Assembly: GCA_038204505.1 (NCBI GenBank)
Contig: JBBRCV010000054.1
Coordinates: forward strand, 1-24,723
Source of the DNA: Timaviella sp038204505
GTDB lineage: Bacteria > Cyanobacteriota > Cyanobacteriia > Elainellales > Elainellaceae
Direction of reading: 5' to 3'
Length of the DNA stretch: 24,723 nucleotides
Below the pieces are notes generated by a model. It was given only the letters and a program-made list of their open reading frames with translations. It ran no database searches and was not told where the DNA came from. Shown piece by piece: positions 1-8,299 of the stretch. Numbering within the stretch: the first letter of the stretch is position 1; the number at the start of each line of letters is the position of its first letter. The translations under genes were made by a program, and so were the position numbers.

Positions 1-1107
1 CGGATAATTGAGCCGCAAAGCCAATCCAGTCGCAGTCGGCAAAGAGCCGTAAGGAATACCCGCAATGCGATCGAAGCTCAGATCTTGAAGAATCTCCGTG
101 TAAGCAGTCAGGACTTGATGAAATAGCTGTGGATTCGAGATAATTTTGCGGAGATCGATGTAATAAGGGAAAGTCGAGCCAGAAGCTTGAACAAACTCAC
201 CAAACAAAATGCAGCCGACATCATAAAGTTGCAGAATCAAATCGAAGTGTGGCTGCGGATTCAAAGTACAAACATCCGCGAACCAGAGATCACAGTGAGA
301 ATCTGCCTGAGCCAGTTGCTCTCTAGCTTGATTAACCTCCATCTGGAGAGCCTGAACAGACTCAGCCATCTGTTCCCGGCTCAACCAATCTTGAGGCACC
401 GGAATTAGTAACCCTCCGCCATCAGAGCTGAGACCCGCTGCCAAGAGTTGTGCCACGTCTATCTCTTCCTGCCAGATGCTCCGAGCCAAGATCAGTCGCT
501 CTGGGGCGATCGCTCTCACTTGCCGCAAGACCTCCAATGACGTAGTGCCCACCTCCAACGCCACCTGCTCCGGTGTACCCCAGGTTCTCGCGGCTTGCAC
601 GACCTGCAAGTAAAGCGGATCTAAAACGGGGCTTTGTTGCAAAGCGATCGCCGCACGATTAGACGTACAGCACAGCACAAAGACTGCCTTATCGGGATAA
701 ACCAGAAAAGGAGCCACCTGATCCTGTCCGCCATAAGGACTCAGCGTTACCGCGTCCACCCGCCACTGCTCAAAGATTGTCTGAGCCAACAGCGTACTGG
801 AATTGAGATCGCCAAACTTAGCATCCAAAATAACTGGGATGTGAGGCGGAATGGCGTTTAGAACCTGCTGAAGCAGCTCTAATCCAGCCGTCCCCAGCGC
901 CTGATAAAAACCGAGAGTGGGCTTATAAGCACAAACCAGACCCGCCGTTTGCTCAATGACCGAATGCAGCCACGCCTGAAGTCCAGCAAACAAATCTAGA
1001 TCGTCACGAAAGCGATCGGGCAGCAACTCTGGATTAGGGTCAAGACCGACGAAAAGCAAGCTGTGATTACAGAGGATAGCGGTCTCTAGTTTAAGAGTGA
1101 AACTCAT
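1..1107 (-). CDS. pyrF/pyrE: Bifunctional orotidine-5'-phosphate decarboxylase / orotate phosphoribosyltransferase, 3' end outside window
   Basis: Translating the minus strand from the ATG at 1105-1107 gives 369 open codons running off the left edge. The first ~270 residues resemble the long bacterial (type 2) OMP decarboxylase: an early LLFVGLDPNPELLP segment, the active-site stretch VILDAKFGDLNSST (Asp-x-Lys-x-x-Asp core) and a late SSDGGGLLIPVP loop. The last ~75 residues (from about QLYDVGCILFGEF) read as the start of an orotate phosphoribosyltransferase, including SGSTFPYYIDLR and YGSLPTATGLAL. Cyanobacteria commonly carry this PyrF-PyrE fusion, which performs the last two steps of UMP synthesis in the cytosol. 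The phosphoribosyl-diphosphate loop lies beyond the edge and was not seen. A weak AGGA lies just upstream of the start. Identification is by motif recognition. Confidence 0.88.
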   Translation of the reverse strand, partial: MSFTLKLETAILCNHSLLFVGLDPNPELLPDRFRDDLDLFAGLQAWLHSVIEQTAGLVCAYKPTLGFYQALGTAGLELLQQVLNAIPPHIPVILDAKFGDLNSSTLLAQTIFEQWRVDAVTLSPYGGQDQVAPFLVYPDKAVFVLCCTSNRAAIALQQSPVLDPLYLQVVQAARTWGTPEQVALEVGTTSLEVLRQVRAIAPERLILARSIWQEEIDVAQLLAAGLSSDGGGLLIPVPQDWLSREQMAESVQALQMEVNQAREQLAQADSHCDLWFADVCTLNPQPHFDLILQLYDVGCILFGEFVQASGSTFPYYIDLRKIISNPQLFHQVLTAYTEILQDLSFDRIAGIPYGSLPTATGLALRLNYP

Positions 1108-1378
1108 GGGGATTCCTGACAGAATAGAGCATCAAGCGATCGCCAAAGCAAGATTAAGTAGAGCTTATGGTTAGCAAAGCTAAAAGCCATTAACACACAT
1201 CTGAAAAGGCATTATGACTTTGTAAACTGTTTGTTATATTTATTGTCTCAATACACTTCTCAATGCCCTTCAGGATAGCGATAACTTTTTGCTGGAGTAG
1301 GTGGGACTTTCAGTAAGAAGGATTGCCACAAAATGAGCATCAATGTGTAGCCTGGAAGTAATCACTATACTTTGTCTT

Positions 1379-2251
1379 ATGGCACACTTCACCCAACGCC
1401 GCCCCGAAAACGTGAGTGGTGACTTCTACGTTGATTCTACTTGCATCGACTGTGATACCTGTCGATGGATGGCTCCAGAAACTTTTCATGAAGCAGGCGA
1501 TCAATCTGCGGTTTACCATCAACCGAGTCACGAAGCAGAACGTTTAAAGGCAATGCAGGCATTGTTGGCTTGTCCGACTGCATCTATTGGAACCGTCGAA
1601 AAACCGCAAGATATTAAGCAGGTACAACACAGCTTTCCTATTCCCATTACAGAAACCGTATATCACTGCGGCTATCATGCCGAAAATTCCTATGGGGCTG
1701 CCAGCTATTTAATTCAACGAGCGGACGGTAATGTTTTGGTTGATTCACCGCGCTTTGCACCTCCTCTGGTAAAAAGATTAGAGGAGATGGGCGGCATTCG
1801 TTACCTATATCTGACTCACCGAGATGACGTGGCAGATCATCAAAAATTTCACCAGCACTTTGGTTGCGATCGCATTCTCCACAAAGACGAGATTGACCGC
1901 TCTACTCAGAGTGTTGAAATTCAATTATCGGGTATAGATCCAATTCAGCTAGAACCCGATCTGTTGATTATTCCCGTTCCAGGTCACACTAAAGGACACA
2001 CGGTATTACTCCACAACAACACGGTTTTGTTTACAGGTGATCACCTTGCCTGGTCTTCTGACCTCAATCATCTGTATGCGTTTCGGGGAGTCTGCTGGTA
2101 TTCTTGGACAGAACTCATGCAATCGATGAAACAACTGGCAGGTTACTCGTTTGAGTGGGTGCTACCGGGGCATGGTCGTCGTTATCATAGCGATCGCCAA
2201 ACCATGGCAGAGCAAATGCAAAAATGCCTGGTCTGGATGGAGACGCAGTAG
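1379..2251 (+). CDS. MBL-fold metallo-hydrolase with N-terminal ferredoxin-like iron-sulfur segment
   Basis: This 290-residue protein has two parts. Residues ~20-70 carry C22-x2-C25-x2-C28 and a later C65-Pro, the spacing of a single-cluster bacterial ferredoxin. Residues ~90-285 are a metallo-beta-lactamase fold: THRDDVADH at 146-154 (the first metal motif, with Asp where the second His usually stands), PGHTKGH at 201-207, FTGDH at 218-222 and PGHG at 263-266. Cyanobacterial proteins of this architecture exist, but I know of no assigned substrate. The frame is open back to an ATG at 1343. I prefer 1379 because the upstream 12 residues look unlike the family; neither start has a clear ribosome binding site. 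It converges with a [2Fe-2S] ferredoxin gene 75 bp away. A redox-sensing or thiol-ester hydrolase role is possible but is inference. Confidence 0.82.
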   Translation: MAHFTQRRPENVSGDFYVDSTCIDCDTCRWMAPETFHEAGDQSAVYHQPSHEAERLKAMQALLACPTASIGTVEKPQDIKQVQHSFPIPITETVYHCGYHAENSYGAASYLIQRADGNVLVDSPRFAPPLVKRLEEMGGIRYLYLTHRDDVADHQKFHQHFGCDRILHKDEIDRSTQSVEIQLSGIDPIQLEPDLLIIPVPGHTKGHTVLLHNNTVLFTGDHLAWSSDLNHLYAFRGVCWYSWTELMQSMKQLAGYSFEWVLPGHGRRYHSDRQTMAEQMQKCLVWMETQ

Positions 2252-2326
2252 ATCAGATTGCAAAAGTCATCATTGGTAAAGTAGAAAAGTTGTATATTGC
2301 GATCGCAATTGGGATTGCCATTCTGA

Positions 2327-2626
2327 CTATGCCACTTCCTCTTCTTTATGAGTGGCGATCGTGCAATCCGAAGTAGGGTGAGCAATGCAGATCAAAACAT
2401 AGCCTGCTGCCATTTGATCGTCATCGAGATAAGATCCTTCTGATTGGTCAACTGTGCCTTCAACTAACTTGCCAGTGCAGGTTGAGCAAACGCCCTGACG
2501 ACAGGAAGAAGGCAACTCTAGTCCCTCGGTTTCAGCCGTTGCCAGAATATACTCATTTTCAGGAACATCGATGGTTTGATCGACTTCTTCAGCTTCATTC
2601 ATCAACCGGATCTTGTAAGCTGCCAT
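2327..2626 (-). CDS. Plant-type [2Fe-2S] ferredoxin
   Basis: The 99-residue product has the plant-type ferredoxin cysteine set C42-x4-C47-x2-C50 and C80, inside SSCRQGVCSTC and LICIAHP. It carries one [2Fe-2S] cluster and acts as a soluble electron carrier, reduced by photosystem I or FNR in cyanobacteria. The acidic residues (EEVDQTIDVPENE, DDDQ) fit reductase docking. The open frame extends 13 codons upstream, but the ATG at 2624-2626 is chosen because AGAGGTT lies about 8 bases before it and homologues begin with M-A-x-Y-K. The C-terminus (THKEEEVA) is typical of photosynthetic ferredoxins. Whether it is the main petF or a secondary paralogue cannot be decided here; the His at the usual photosynthetic 'ACTV' position (CIAHPTSDC) suggests a specialised paralogue. 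It stands alone as a transcription unit. Confidence 0.92.
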   Translation of the reverse strand: MAAYKIRLMNEAEEVDQTIDVPENEYILATAETEGLELPSSCRQGVCSTCTGKLVEGTVDQSEGSYLDDDQMAAGYVLICIAHPTSDCTIATHKEEEVA

Positions 2627-3088
2627 GTTTCTAAACCTCTGAGTAAATGTAGTATTGACGCGCATCCACCAAGCAGATTAACGCAACAACTCAAACGGTT
2701 TCTCTATCAAGAGACTAGCGAATGTGAAAGAGCTACTCTTTCGTAAGACTGACATTTACTTCGTTCATTCTGCACCACAGACAAAATTGCAGAGAGAGGT
2801 TGATTTGCAACTTATCTATTGAAGAAAATGTGAGAATTGACTGACATAAGCCGTGCTGAAGCGCATAGTTTGATGTGATACTTGCTCAGTCTTTCAGCAG
2901 TGCAAATATCATTTTTACATCAGCATCTGAACGAACCAATCCCCAGAACCGAGTGAGGAAATCTTGAACATTGACTACAACATCGCTCCAAACTATTACA
3001 GCTCGTTCTCCTAAAACTACAAGTCCAGTCAAGTATGTTGATTACTTGACTGGACTTGATAACTATCAAACGTGTATCAGAAGACGCT
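2627..3088. other. Intergenic stretch without a convincing gene
   Basis: About 460 bp lie between the ferredoxin start and the csbD-like stop. The ferredoxin 5' region occupies the left part and a strong hairpin the right end (3020-3058). A minus-strand open stretch (2886-3032) has no start codon with a ribosome binding site. No RNA gene or mobile element is visible. Confidence 0.6.
3020..3058 (-). terminator. Perfect 16-bp hairpin behind the CsbD gene
   Basis: Two 16-base arms (3020-3035 and 3043-3058) are exact reverse complements around a 7-base loop. It lies 30 bp past the csbD-like stop, in the direction of its transcription. The run after it on the minus strand is only a short TTTT inside GTAGTTTTAGG. 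It is therefore a hairpin with a weak T tract: probably a terminator or mRNA 3'-end stabiliser, though an interspersed repeat cannot be excluded. Confidence 0.6.
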
Positions 3089-3307
3089 TTAGTAAGACCT
3101 ATCTACAGGTCTATCAGGATATAACTTATCGATCGCTTCTTGAGCATCATCCTTAATATTTTCTACCGTATGCTCGACAGCCGCTTCTCGCTGTTTCTCC
3201 TTACCTTCTGCTTTGTCTCTAGGATTGCCAGAGACTTCCCCGATCGCTTCCTGAATTTTGCCCTCAATGTTTTTGGCAGTTGCATTAACTCTATTTTCAG
3301 TACTCAT
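3089..3307 (-). CDS. CsbD-family stress-response protein
   Basis: The 72-residue, highly charged protein has the CsbD-family pattern: NATAKNIEGKIQEAIGEVSGNPRDKAEGKEKQ followed by an amphipathic helix. The family is small, cytosolic and general-stress induced in Bacillus and abundant in cyanobacteria; its biochemical role is unknown. The frame could start 10 codons earlier, but the ATG at 3305-3307 is preceded by AAAGGAG, a near-perfect ribosome binding site, and gives the usual length. It stands alone, with a 16-bp hairpin just downstream. The product is predicted to be mostly disordered or helical, with no cysteine and no membrane segment. Confidence 0.9.
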   Translation of the reverse strand: MSTENRVNATAKNIEGKIQEAIGEVSGNPRDKAEGKEKQREAAVEHTVENIKDDAQEAIDKLYPDRPVDRSY

Positions 3308-3481
3308 TGCTAAACTCCTTTGTAAATTTATCAGCAACTCCCAAGCAGTTGCAACTGACGAAGGATGATGCTTAACAAACTAAATCTAGCAAGCTGATAA
3401 GGTAATTTGCCTCTACCGACAGTCTGAATAAAATGTCATTATATCTATCTCGATCTATATCATTCGTTAGAGGTAATGCTT

Positions 3482-4010
3482 CTACAGACTCGCCACCGAA
3501 CCACCATCTACCCGATAGTTAGAGCCGAGGACAAAGCTCGATCGCTCAGAGCAGAGGAAGCCAATCACATTTGCTACCTCTTCTACTGTGCCCCGCCGCT
3601 TCAGTTCAAGGTTGGGGCGATCCTCTTGCAAGAAACTGGCGATCGCTTCGTCAAAACTCACACCCATCTGCTTGGAGCGCTTTTCCATCATTCAGAAGCA
3701 ATCAGAACCACTCGCCCCCAACCCGCCGATCGCATTGAGGGAATGAAAGCACGACAGACGCGCACGGCTGCCATCAAGTCAATCTCAATGGTTTCGTACT
3801 AGTCTGCGTCACTCAGTTCCAGAAATTCGCTTGTCGCTCCTGTGATGTCAGCCGCATTGACGAGGATGTGGACAGTGCCAAAGCGATCGAGAATTTGACG
3901 TTGAGCCATTGGAACGGCTTCCTGCTTCGTCAAATCAGCCTGCACACCAAACACATCGCCAAATTGTCTAATCTCTTTGACTGCTTGCTCCAACGGTTTT
4001 AATGCTGGCT
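3482..4010 (-). pseudogene. Decayed short-chain dehydrogenase/reductase (SDR)
   Basis: Two minus-strand fragments belong to one SDR. The upstream one (to about 3799) reads LEQAVKEIRQFGDVFGVQADLTKQ...DRFGTVHILVNAA, the middle of a Rossmann fold with the conserved N-A-A motif. It is halted by a TAG at 3799-3801 where a Trp codon (one base away) would be expected, since reading on gives YETIEIDLMAAVRVCRAFIP and then VVLIASE. The frame then breaks. The downstream fragment (3482-3691) reads RRGTVEEVANVIGFLCSERSSFVLGSNYRVDGGS, the SDR C-terminus. About 50 residues between them, which should hold the YxxxK catalytic pair, are missing. So is the N-terminal TGxxxGxG nucleotide-binding loop. The gene is thus broken by a nonsense mutation, an internal deletion with frame change, and 5' loss ending near an interspersed palindrome. 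It sits behind an amine-use operon. Confidence 0.85.
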
Positions 4011-4017
4011 GAGACGA

Positions 4018-4044
4018 CGAGGGGTAGGCAGTGCCTACCCCTCG
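4018..4044. repeat. Interspersed palindrome, 13-bp arms
   Basis: The arms cgaggggtaggca and tgcctacccctcg are exact reverse complements around a single g. The core GGGTAGGCA/TGCCTACCC is, from general knowledge, a very common interspersed palindrome in cyanobacterial genomes. It lies 13 bp past the permease stop, between that gene and the broken SDR, so it may also work as a transcript 3' hairpin. Confidence 0.75.
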
Positions 4045-4057
4045 ATCGCACCTCCTA

Positions 4058-5524
4058 TTAAACTTTCTTCATCTCACTAAACCGACTATGCGCTGCTTCA
4101 ATATCTGCCTCCATTTTCTGAATAATTCTGGGCGATCGCGCTCGAATTATGGCAAACCAGCCTGCTCCTAATGCCAGATATAGCAGGAACAGATAAGGAA
4201 ACACGTTATAGGGTGCAGCCGGAATTGGGAAAATTTGACTGAGGAAACTATTACCAGCCACACCAATACTGCCGAGTACCGGAATTAACATGAAGATAAT
4301 CGCCAGCACAGACACCACAATATTTGAGAACCGCAGTTGCCCTTGACGCGCCAAGTAAATTGGCGCTGCGAGTGAAATCAGCAGATAGGCAACGAGAAAT
4401 CCGTAGGTGGCGATCGTCCCTGCATAAGCATAGTTGTCGAGCGGTTGCACTCCAAACATGGTCGTTACCATGGGAATTAAGAACACAATTAAGCAAGAAA
4501 TCGTTACCGCCACATAGGGCGTTTGATTCGTGCCATGCGCCTGTCCTACCCGATGATGGAAAATACCGTGCTGTCCCATAGAGTACAGAATGCGCGCCCC
4601 TGCATTAATGCAAGCTAATGTGCAAGCAAATAAACTCACCATAGCGCCAACCAAAATAATCAGCCCAAAGAATCCCACACCTGCCGCCGCTGCCAAATCG
4701 CTAGTGGGTGCAGCGCTTTTATTAAACGGCGTAGGTAAGCCAGAGAAACCAAGCACCTGAACATAAGACATCAGCACAAAAAATACGCCACAGCTCACCG
4801 TACTAAAAATGACGGCACGAGGAATATTACGCAACGGATTTTTTGCTTCACTGCCCAACGTTGTGGCGCTTTCAAATCCCACGAAGCTGAACACACCCAA
4901 CACTAACCCGCTGACAATGCCGCTAGGTGGCGTATCACGCAGCGTTAGTTGATCCATATCAATGACGTAACCTTTCTTGAATAAAACAATGATTCCTAGC
5001 AGGATAATCATCGCTACCGAAGTGACTTCTAAAAGCAACATCAGCACCGTAGAAAGCTGAATATCTCGATAGGCAATATACCAGGCAATGCCAACGCAAA
5101 TGGCAATCAAAAAAATCGGCGAAGGAGCAATGCCTAGCGGGGCTAATAGGACAGAGCCATAGTTGGCAAACCCCGCAGCAACGGCGATCGCAGTGAACAG
5201 ATATGCCAACATCAATGCCCAACCTGTAATCACGCCTGCCATCGGTCCTAATCCTTTGGCAATGTACATGTACAAAGAACCAGGGGCTGCCGATCGCCGA
5301 GCAAACTGATTAATGTTCATGCCTACAAACATTAAACCAACAGTTGCAATCAAATAGGTCAACCAAGTACCATTGCCTGCACTAGCAAATACCAATGCTG
5401 CGTTAACGGTTGGTGTTACTGTAGGGGCAATATTAGCGACTGATTGCGCTAACACATCGGGGAACGGTAAGCAATTAGAACGTAAACCAGTGAGATTTTC
5501 TTGATCTATCGTGTTAACTGACAT
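4058..5524 (-). CDS. APC-family amino acid/amine permease
   Basis: The 488-residue protein is an integral membrane transporter of the amino acid-polyamine-organocation superfamily. About 12 hydrophobic helices can be counted. The first shows the characteristic broken helix with small residues (VLAQSVANIAPTVTPTV...FASAGNGTW), and GFESATTLGSEAKNPLRNIPRAV at roughly 220-245 is the family's conserved central signature. The frame begins at a TTG two codons upstream, but ATG 5522-5524 with AGAGGT seven bases before it is the likely start. It lies 34 bp behind a copper amine oxidase on the same strand, so uptake of a primary amine or related amino acid to feed that enzyme is the natural reading. Substrate is inferred from context only. 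Confidence 0.88.
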   Translation of the reverse strand: MSVNTIDQENLTGLRSNCLPFPDVLAQSVANIAPTVTPTVNAALVFASAGNGTWLTYLIATVGLMFVGMNINQFARRSAAPGSLYMYIAKGLGPMAGVITGWALMLAYLFTAIAVAAGFANYGSVLLAPLGIAPSPIFLIAICVGIAWYIAYRDIQLSTVLMLLLEVTSVAMIILLGIIVLFKKGYVIDMDQLTLRDTPPSGIVSGLVLGVFSFVGFESATTLGSEAKNPLRNIPRAVIFSTVSCGVFFVLMSYVQVLGFSGLPTPFNKSAAPTSDLAAAAGVGFFGLIILVGAMVSLFACTLACINAGARILYSMGQHGIFHHRVGQAHGTNQTPYVAVTISCLIVFLIPMVTTMFGVQPLDNYAYAGTIATYGFLVAYLLISLAAPIYLARQGQLRFSNIVVSVLAIIFMLIPVLGSIGVAGNSFLSQIFPIPAAPYNVFPYLFLLYLALGAGWFAIIRARSPRIIQKMEADIEAAHSRFSEMKKV

Positions 5525-5558
5525 GTTCAAGACCTCTTAGAAGAACAGAGAATATCCA

Positions 5559-7493
5559 CTAATGACACTTGTGCTTCACCGAGGACGGCACATCATTGGC
5601 AGGATTTTCGTTGAAGAAATTTACAGGCTTCAACATAAATCCTAAATAACTCACAGGCATCACAGGCCAATCTTCAGCACGAGGAATATGCAGGTGCCCC
5701 AGAGTATACCAAACGACAACATCGGTATTAGCGATCGCGCGATCGGCTTGTGTCCAAGCGGGCAACCCTGCTCCACCCGGATGCTGATTGGGATAATCTC
5801 CGGTTGGGTAAGACTCTTCAGGGCTATAAGGCGTTACCCAGAGATGCTTGGTCATGTAAGCACCCCGCTTCGTCACGCTGGCTTCAGGATGGGCAAAAGG
5901 TAAAATATTTTCACCCGGCACCAACTTATAACCCACAGGTTCACCCATTTGATTAGTGACATCAGGATTAACAATTTTCCAGTAGCGCCCCGCAAACGGA
6001 TCGACAATACGCTGTGCTGCCAACTCATTTTCTAACAATGTCGCTTTTGCATAAAAGGCATTGCCATAGGGATTATCAGTTCCCATCGGTGCCGCTTCAG
6101 TATTCACCTCATAAACAGAATTGTTTTGTCCATCCACGGACATATCTAACCGGATACTGAAGAAGTGCTGATGATTAGGAGCGTAAAGCTGAGGCGCAAT
6201 CAAGGTACCATATTGAGGTTTTTCATCAGGCAGGGCTGCGCCCGTATTCATAATGCCTGTTAGCTTGATCTCGTATTGAATCGAGCCATCTTGATAAAAA
6301 TACCAGTAATAGCCATATTCATAATTGCCGACTGTAGCAATAAACGAAACTACCAGGCGGCGCGATCGCCTTACTTCCGCCTGATTTGTGCGCCAGTCCA
6401 TGTGCTTCCACAGAATGCCAAAGTCTTCCTCATGCAAACAAATGGCGTTCTCAATCACGGCAACATCGCCGCTGCTATTGGTGAGAACTCCATCAAAGTA
6501 ATGAATTTCGCCCAAACAATCGCAGCCCAACTTCAACGAGTTGGTTAACATTCCCAAACCATATTCACCTACATCAAAAGCATTCTTTCGGCAGTTCTGC
6601 GGTCTGGGATCACCGTAGGGAACCGTCATTTCGACCAAAGATGCTCGGTACAAAATTGGGCGTTCTTGCCCCTGATCGGTGTACGACACAGTGTAGAGAA
6701 CTAAGCCTTCACGAGGGGTAAACCCAACGCGCATCTTCCACTTTTGCCAACTGATTTCATGACCATCAACCTGAAAACTGGCTCCTTCAGGCTGCACAAT
6801 TTCTAGCGGCTTGAGGTCTTGACGGTAGTTTTTGACAAACTCAGGCAAATAGTTCCCAGCTTGAGGCGGCAACGGCACTACGCCATAATCTTCAACGCGC
6901 AGCACCTCCATTTTGTTGAGATCAATAACTGCAATCACCCCCTCAATCGGTCGCGCATAGCCATTATCATTCGCGCTCGATCGCACCCAAGATAGCGCTC
7001 GTGACAAACGAACGCCCTGCTCATCTCCTTCGTAGTTCCCGGCTGACCAGGGATCAACCATCACCAAGTCAGGATCAGTAATGCCGCGTTTCAAAAGCGC
7101 TGCCTGAAAGTCAGGATTCGCCTTAACCGCAGCTTCGCAATCAAAAAACTCATCTAGCACAAATCCGGGCTGAACGTCTGGAATATGCTTCCAAGACACA
7201 ATAGATTGATTGGTAATAGAAACGATCGCTTCATAGGTTTTTGCCGTCTCATTGTCTAGCAAAACCATGAAAGCTTGACGTTCAATAGAATCGCCAGAAC
7301 GGTATGCGAGAACACAATCTTTCGGCGGCTCCTGCAATGCTACGGACATAAATCGAACGCGATCGCCTAGCGATCGCTCTTGTCTCACCGCCGTTACTGC
7401 CACTCGGATTTCCTCAGCAGTTAAAGGTTCTAGGGGATGGAGCGTTGGGGTGGTTTTTGCAGTTGTATTTACTCTTTCAAATGTAGAAGTCAT
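5559..7493 (-). CDS. Copper-containing primary-amine oxidase (topaquinone enzyme)
   Basis: The 644-residue protein matches bacterial copper amine oxidases in length and motifs. It oxidises primary amines to aldehydes with release of ammonia and hydrogen peroxide. N391-Y-E-Y holds the tyrosine (Y391) that self-processes to topaquinone. D307 in AFDVGEYG is the catalytic base, 84 residues before it, the spacing I recall for the Arthrobacter enzyme. H441-x-H443 and a third His in GHLHIPRAEDWPVMP (600-602) bind copper. No signal peptide is evident, so a cytosolic location is likely, unlike the periplasmic E. coli enzyme. The ATG at 7491-7493 is preceded by AAGGAG. An APC permease follows 34 bp downstream, forming an amine uptake and oxidation unit. 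Peroxide produced here would need a catalase; one is encoded about 5 kb away. Confidence 0.95.
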   Translation of the reverse strand: MTSTFERVNTTAKTTPTLHPLEPLTAEEIRVAVTAVRQERSLGDRVRFMSVALQEPPKDCVLAYRSGDSIERQAFMVLLDNETAKTYEAIVSITNQSIVSWKHIPDVQPGFVLDEFFDCEAAVKANPDFQAALLKRGITDPDLVMVDPWSAGNYEGDEQGVRLSRALSWVRSSANDNGYARPIEGVIAVIDLNKMEVLRVEDYGVVPLPPQAGNYLPEFVKNYRQDLKPLEIVQPEGASFQVDGHEISWQKWKMRVGFTPREGLVLYTVSYTDQGQERPILYRASLVEMTVPYGDPRPQNCRKNAFDVGEYGLGMLTNSLKLGCDCLGEIHYFDGVLTNSSGDVAVIENAICLHEEDFGILWKHMDWRTNQAEVRRSRRLVVSFIATVGNYEYGYYWYFYQDGSIQYEIKLTGIMNTGAALPDEKPQYGTLIAPQLYAPNHQHFFSIRLDMSVDGQNNSVYEVNTEAAPMGTDNPYGNAFYAKATLLENELAAQRIVDPFAGRYWKIVNPDVTNQMGEPVGYKLVPGENILPFAHPEASVTKRGAYMTKHLWVTPYSPEESYPTGDYPNQHPGGAGLPAWTQADRAIANTDVVVWYTLGHLHIPRAEDWPVMPVSYLGFMLKPVNFFNENPANDVPSSVKHKCH

Positions 7494-7636
7494 GAAAATT
7501 CTCCTTCCCCGAAATTGATGTTCTGGAGGATTAAGGGTTAACTCAATTTCTCAACAAACTCAAACCGACGTTTAATGTCTGCCTGCTGAGTAAACCAAAC
7601 TCGTCATAATAAGTTTGTGTATAGATATACGATTCG

Positions 7637-8299
7637 ATGGAATTGTGGATGCAGCGAGTCAACAGGGCGATTTGGGTTGGGGCAAGTGAGCGAGTGAAAT
7701 GGCTTAGCTCAATAGATCTCTCAACAATTCGCTGCTTACAAGAAGCACAATCGACATTACCAGCACCAACCGCTACGATCAGGCGATCGCCACTAGCTCC
7801 ACCTCAGACTAGCAAAACTCAAACGATCCAAACTCAAACGATCCAAACTCAAACAGTCCCATTTCAGCCCACGCAAGCGCAAGTCGTTCGAGCACAGCAG
7901 CAATTGGGCGCACAAACCACGGAACGGGAAGTGCGGATTGTTTTACCAGCGGATGTACTCTTTGATTTCGACAAAGCAAATATTCGACCCGATGCCGCAG
8001 ATGCACTCCAGCAAACACTGACTGTTATTCGGTACGACAAAGATGTGCCCATCCGCATTAACGGACACACCGACTCAAAGGGAACAGATGCCTATAATCA
8101 AACCCTTTTAGAGCAGCGATCGCAGTCTGTTCAGCAATGGCTGATTACCCAAGGCAACGTTTCTGCTGCGCGCCTGACCACTCAGGGATTTGGAGAATCT
8201 CAACCGAGAGCACAAAATACCCAATCAGATGGCTCAGATAATCCAGTCGGTCGCCAATTGAATCGGCGAGTAGAGATTGTTATTCAAAAGCAGGCATAA
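7637..8299 (+). CDS. OmpA-family C-terminal domain protein, atypical N-terminus
   Basis: Residues ~95-218 of this 220-residue product form an OmpA-like peptidoglycan-binding domain: VLFDFDKANIRPDA, INGHTDSKGTDAYNQTLLEQRSQSVQQWL, GFGESQP and GRQLNRRVEIVI. Such domains bind diaminopimelate in peptidoglycan on the periplasmic side. The N-terminal ~55 residues are odd. They show no signal peptide or membrane segment, the codons look random, no ribosome binding site precedes ATG 7637, and an in-frame TAG lies a few codons upstream. The middle holds a threefold QTQTI repeat (7815-7859). The gene may be a 5'-truncated copy, or may start elsewhere. It is divergent from the amine oxidase gene. The domain call is firm; the functional state is uncertain. 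Confidence 0.75.
   Translation: MELWMQRVNRAIWVGASERVKWLSSIDLSTIRCLQEAQSTLPAPTATIRRSPLAPPQTSKTQTIQTQTIQTQTVPFQPTQAQVVRAQQQLGAQTTEREVRIVLPADVLFDFDKANIRPDAADALQQTLTVIRYDKDVPIRINGHTDSKGTDAYNQTLLEQRSQSVQQWLITQGNVSAARLTTQGFGESQPRAQNTQSDGSDNPVGRQLNRRVEIVIQKQA
7815..7859 (+). repeat. Three tandem 15-bp units inside the OmpA-domain gene
   Basis: Units aaactcaaacgatcc, aaactcaaacgatcc and aaactcaaacagtcc follow without spacing. They encode a QTQTI-type repeat in the linker before the OmpA domain. The third unit differs from the others by three bases. Confidence 0.9.

Noticed and set aside
1333..1350. Five-codon leader ORF before the MBL gene (ATG 1333 to TAG)
   Set aside because: AAGGA lies upstream, but the frame is too short and no attenuator structure was seen.
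2886..3032. Minus-strand open stretch of 48 codons with plausible composition (WSDVVVNVQDFLTRFWGL)
   Set aside because: Only a TTG start inside the CsbD hairpin, no ribosome binding site, and no recognisable family; chance openness is more likely.
3476..3802. Plus-strand open frame of 108 codons
   Set aside because: It runs antisense over the SDR remnants, whose minus-strand translation matches a known family; the plus-strand product matches nothing and has a low-complexity composition.
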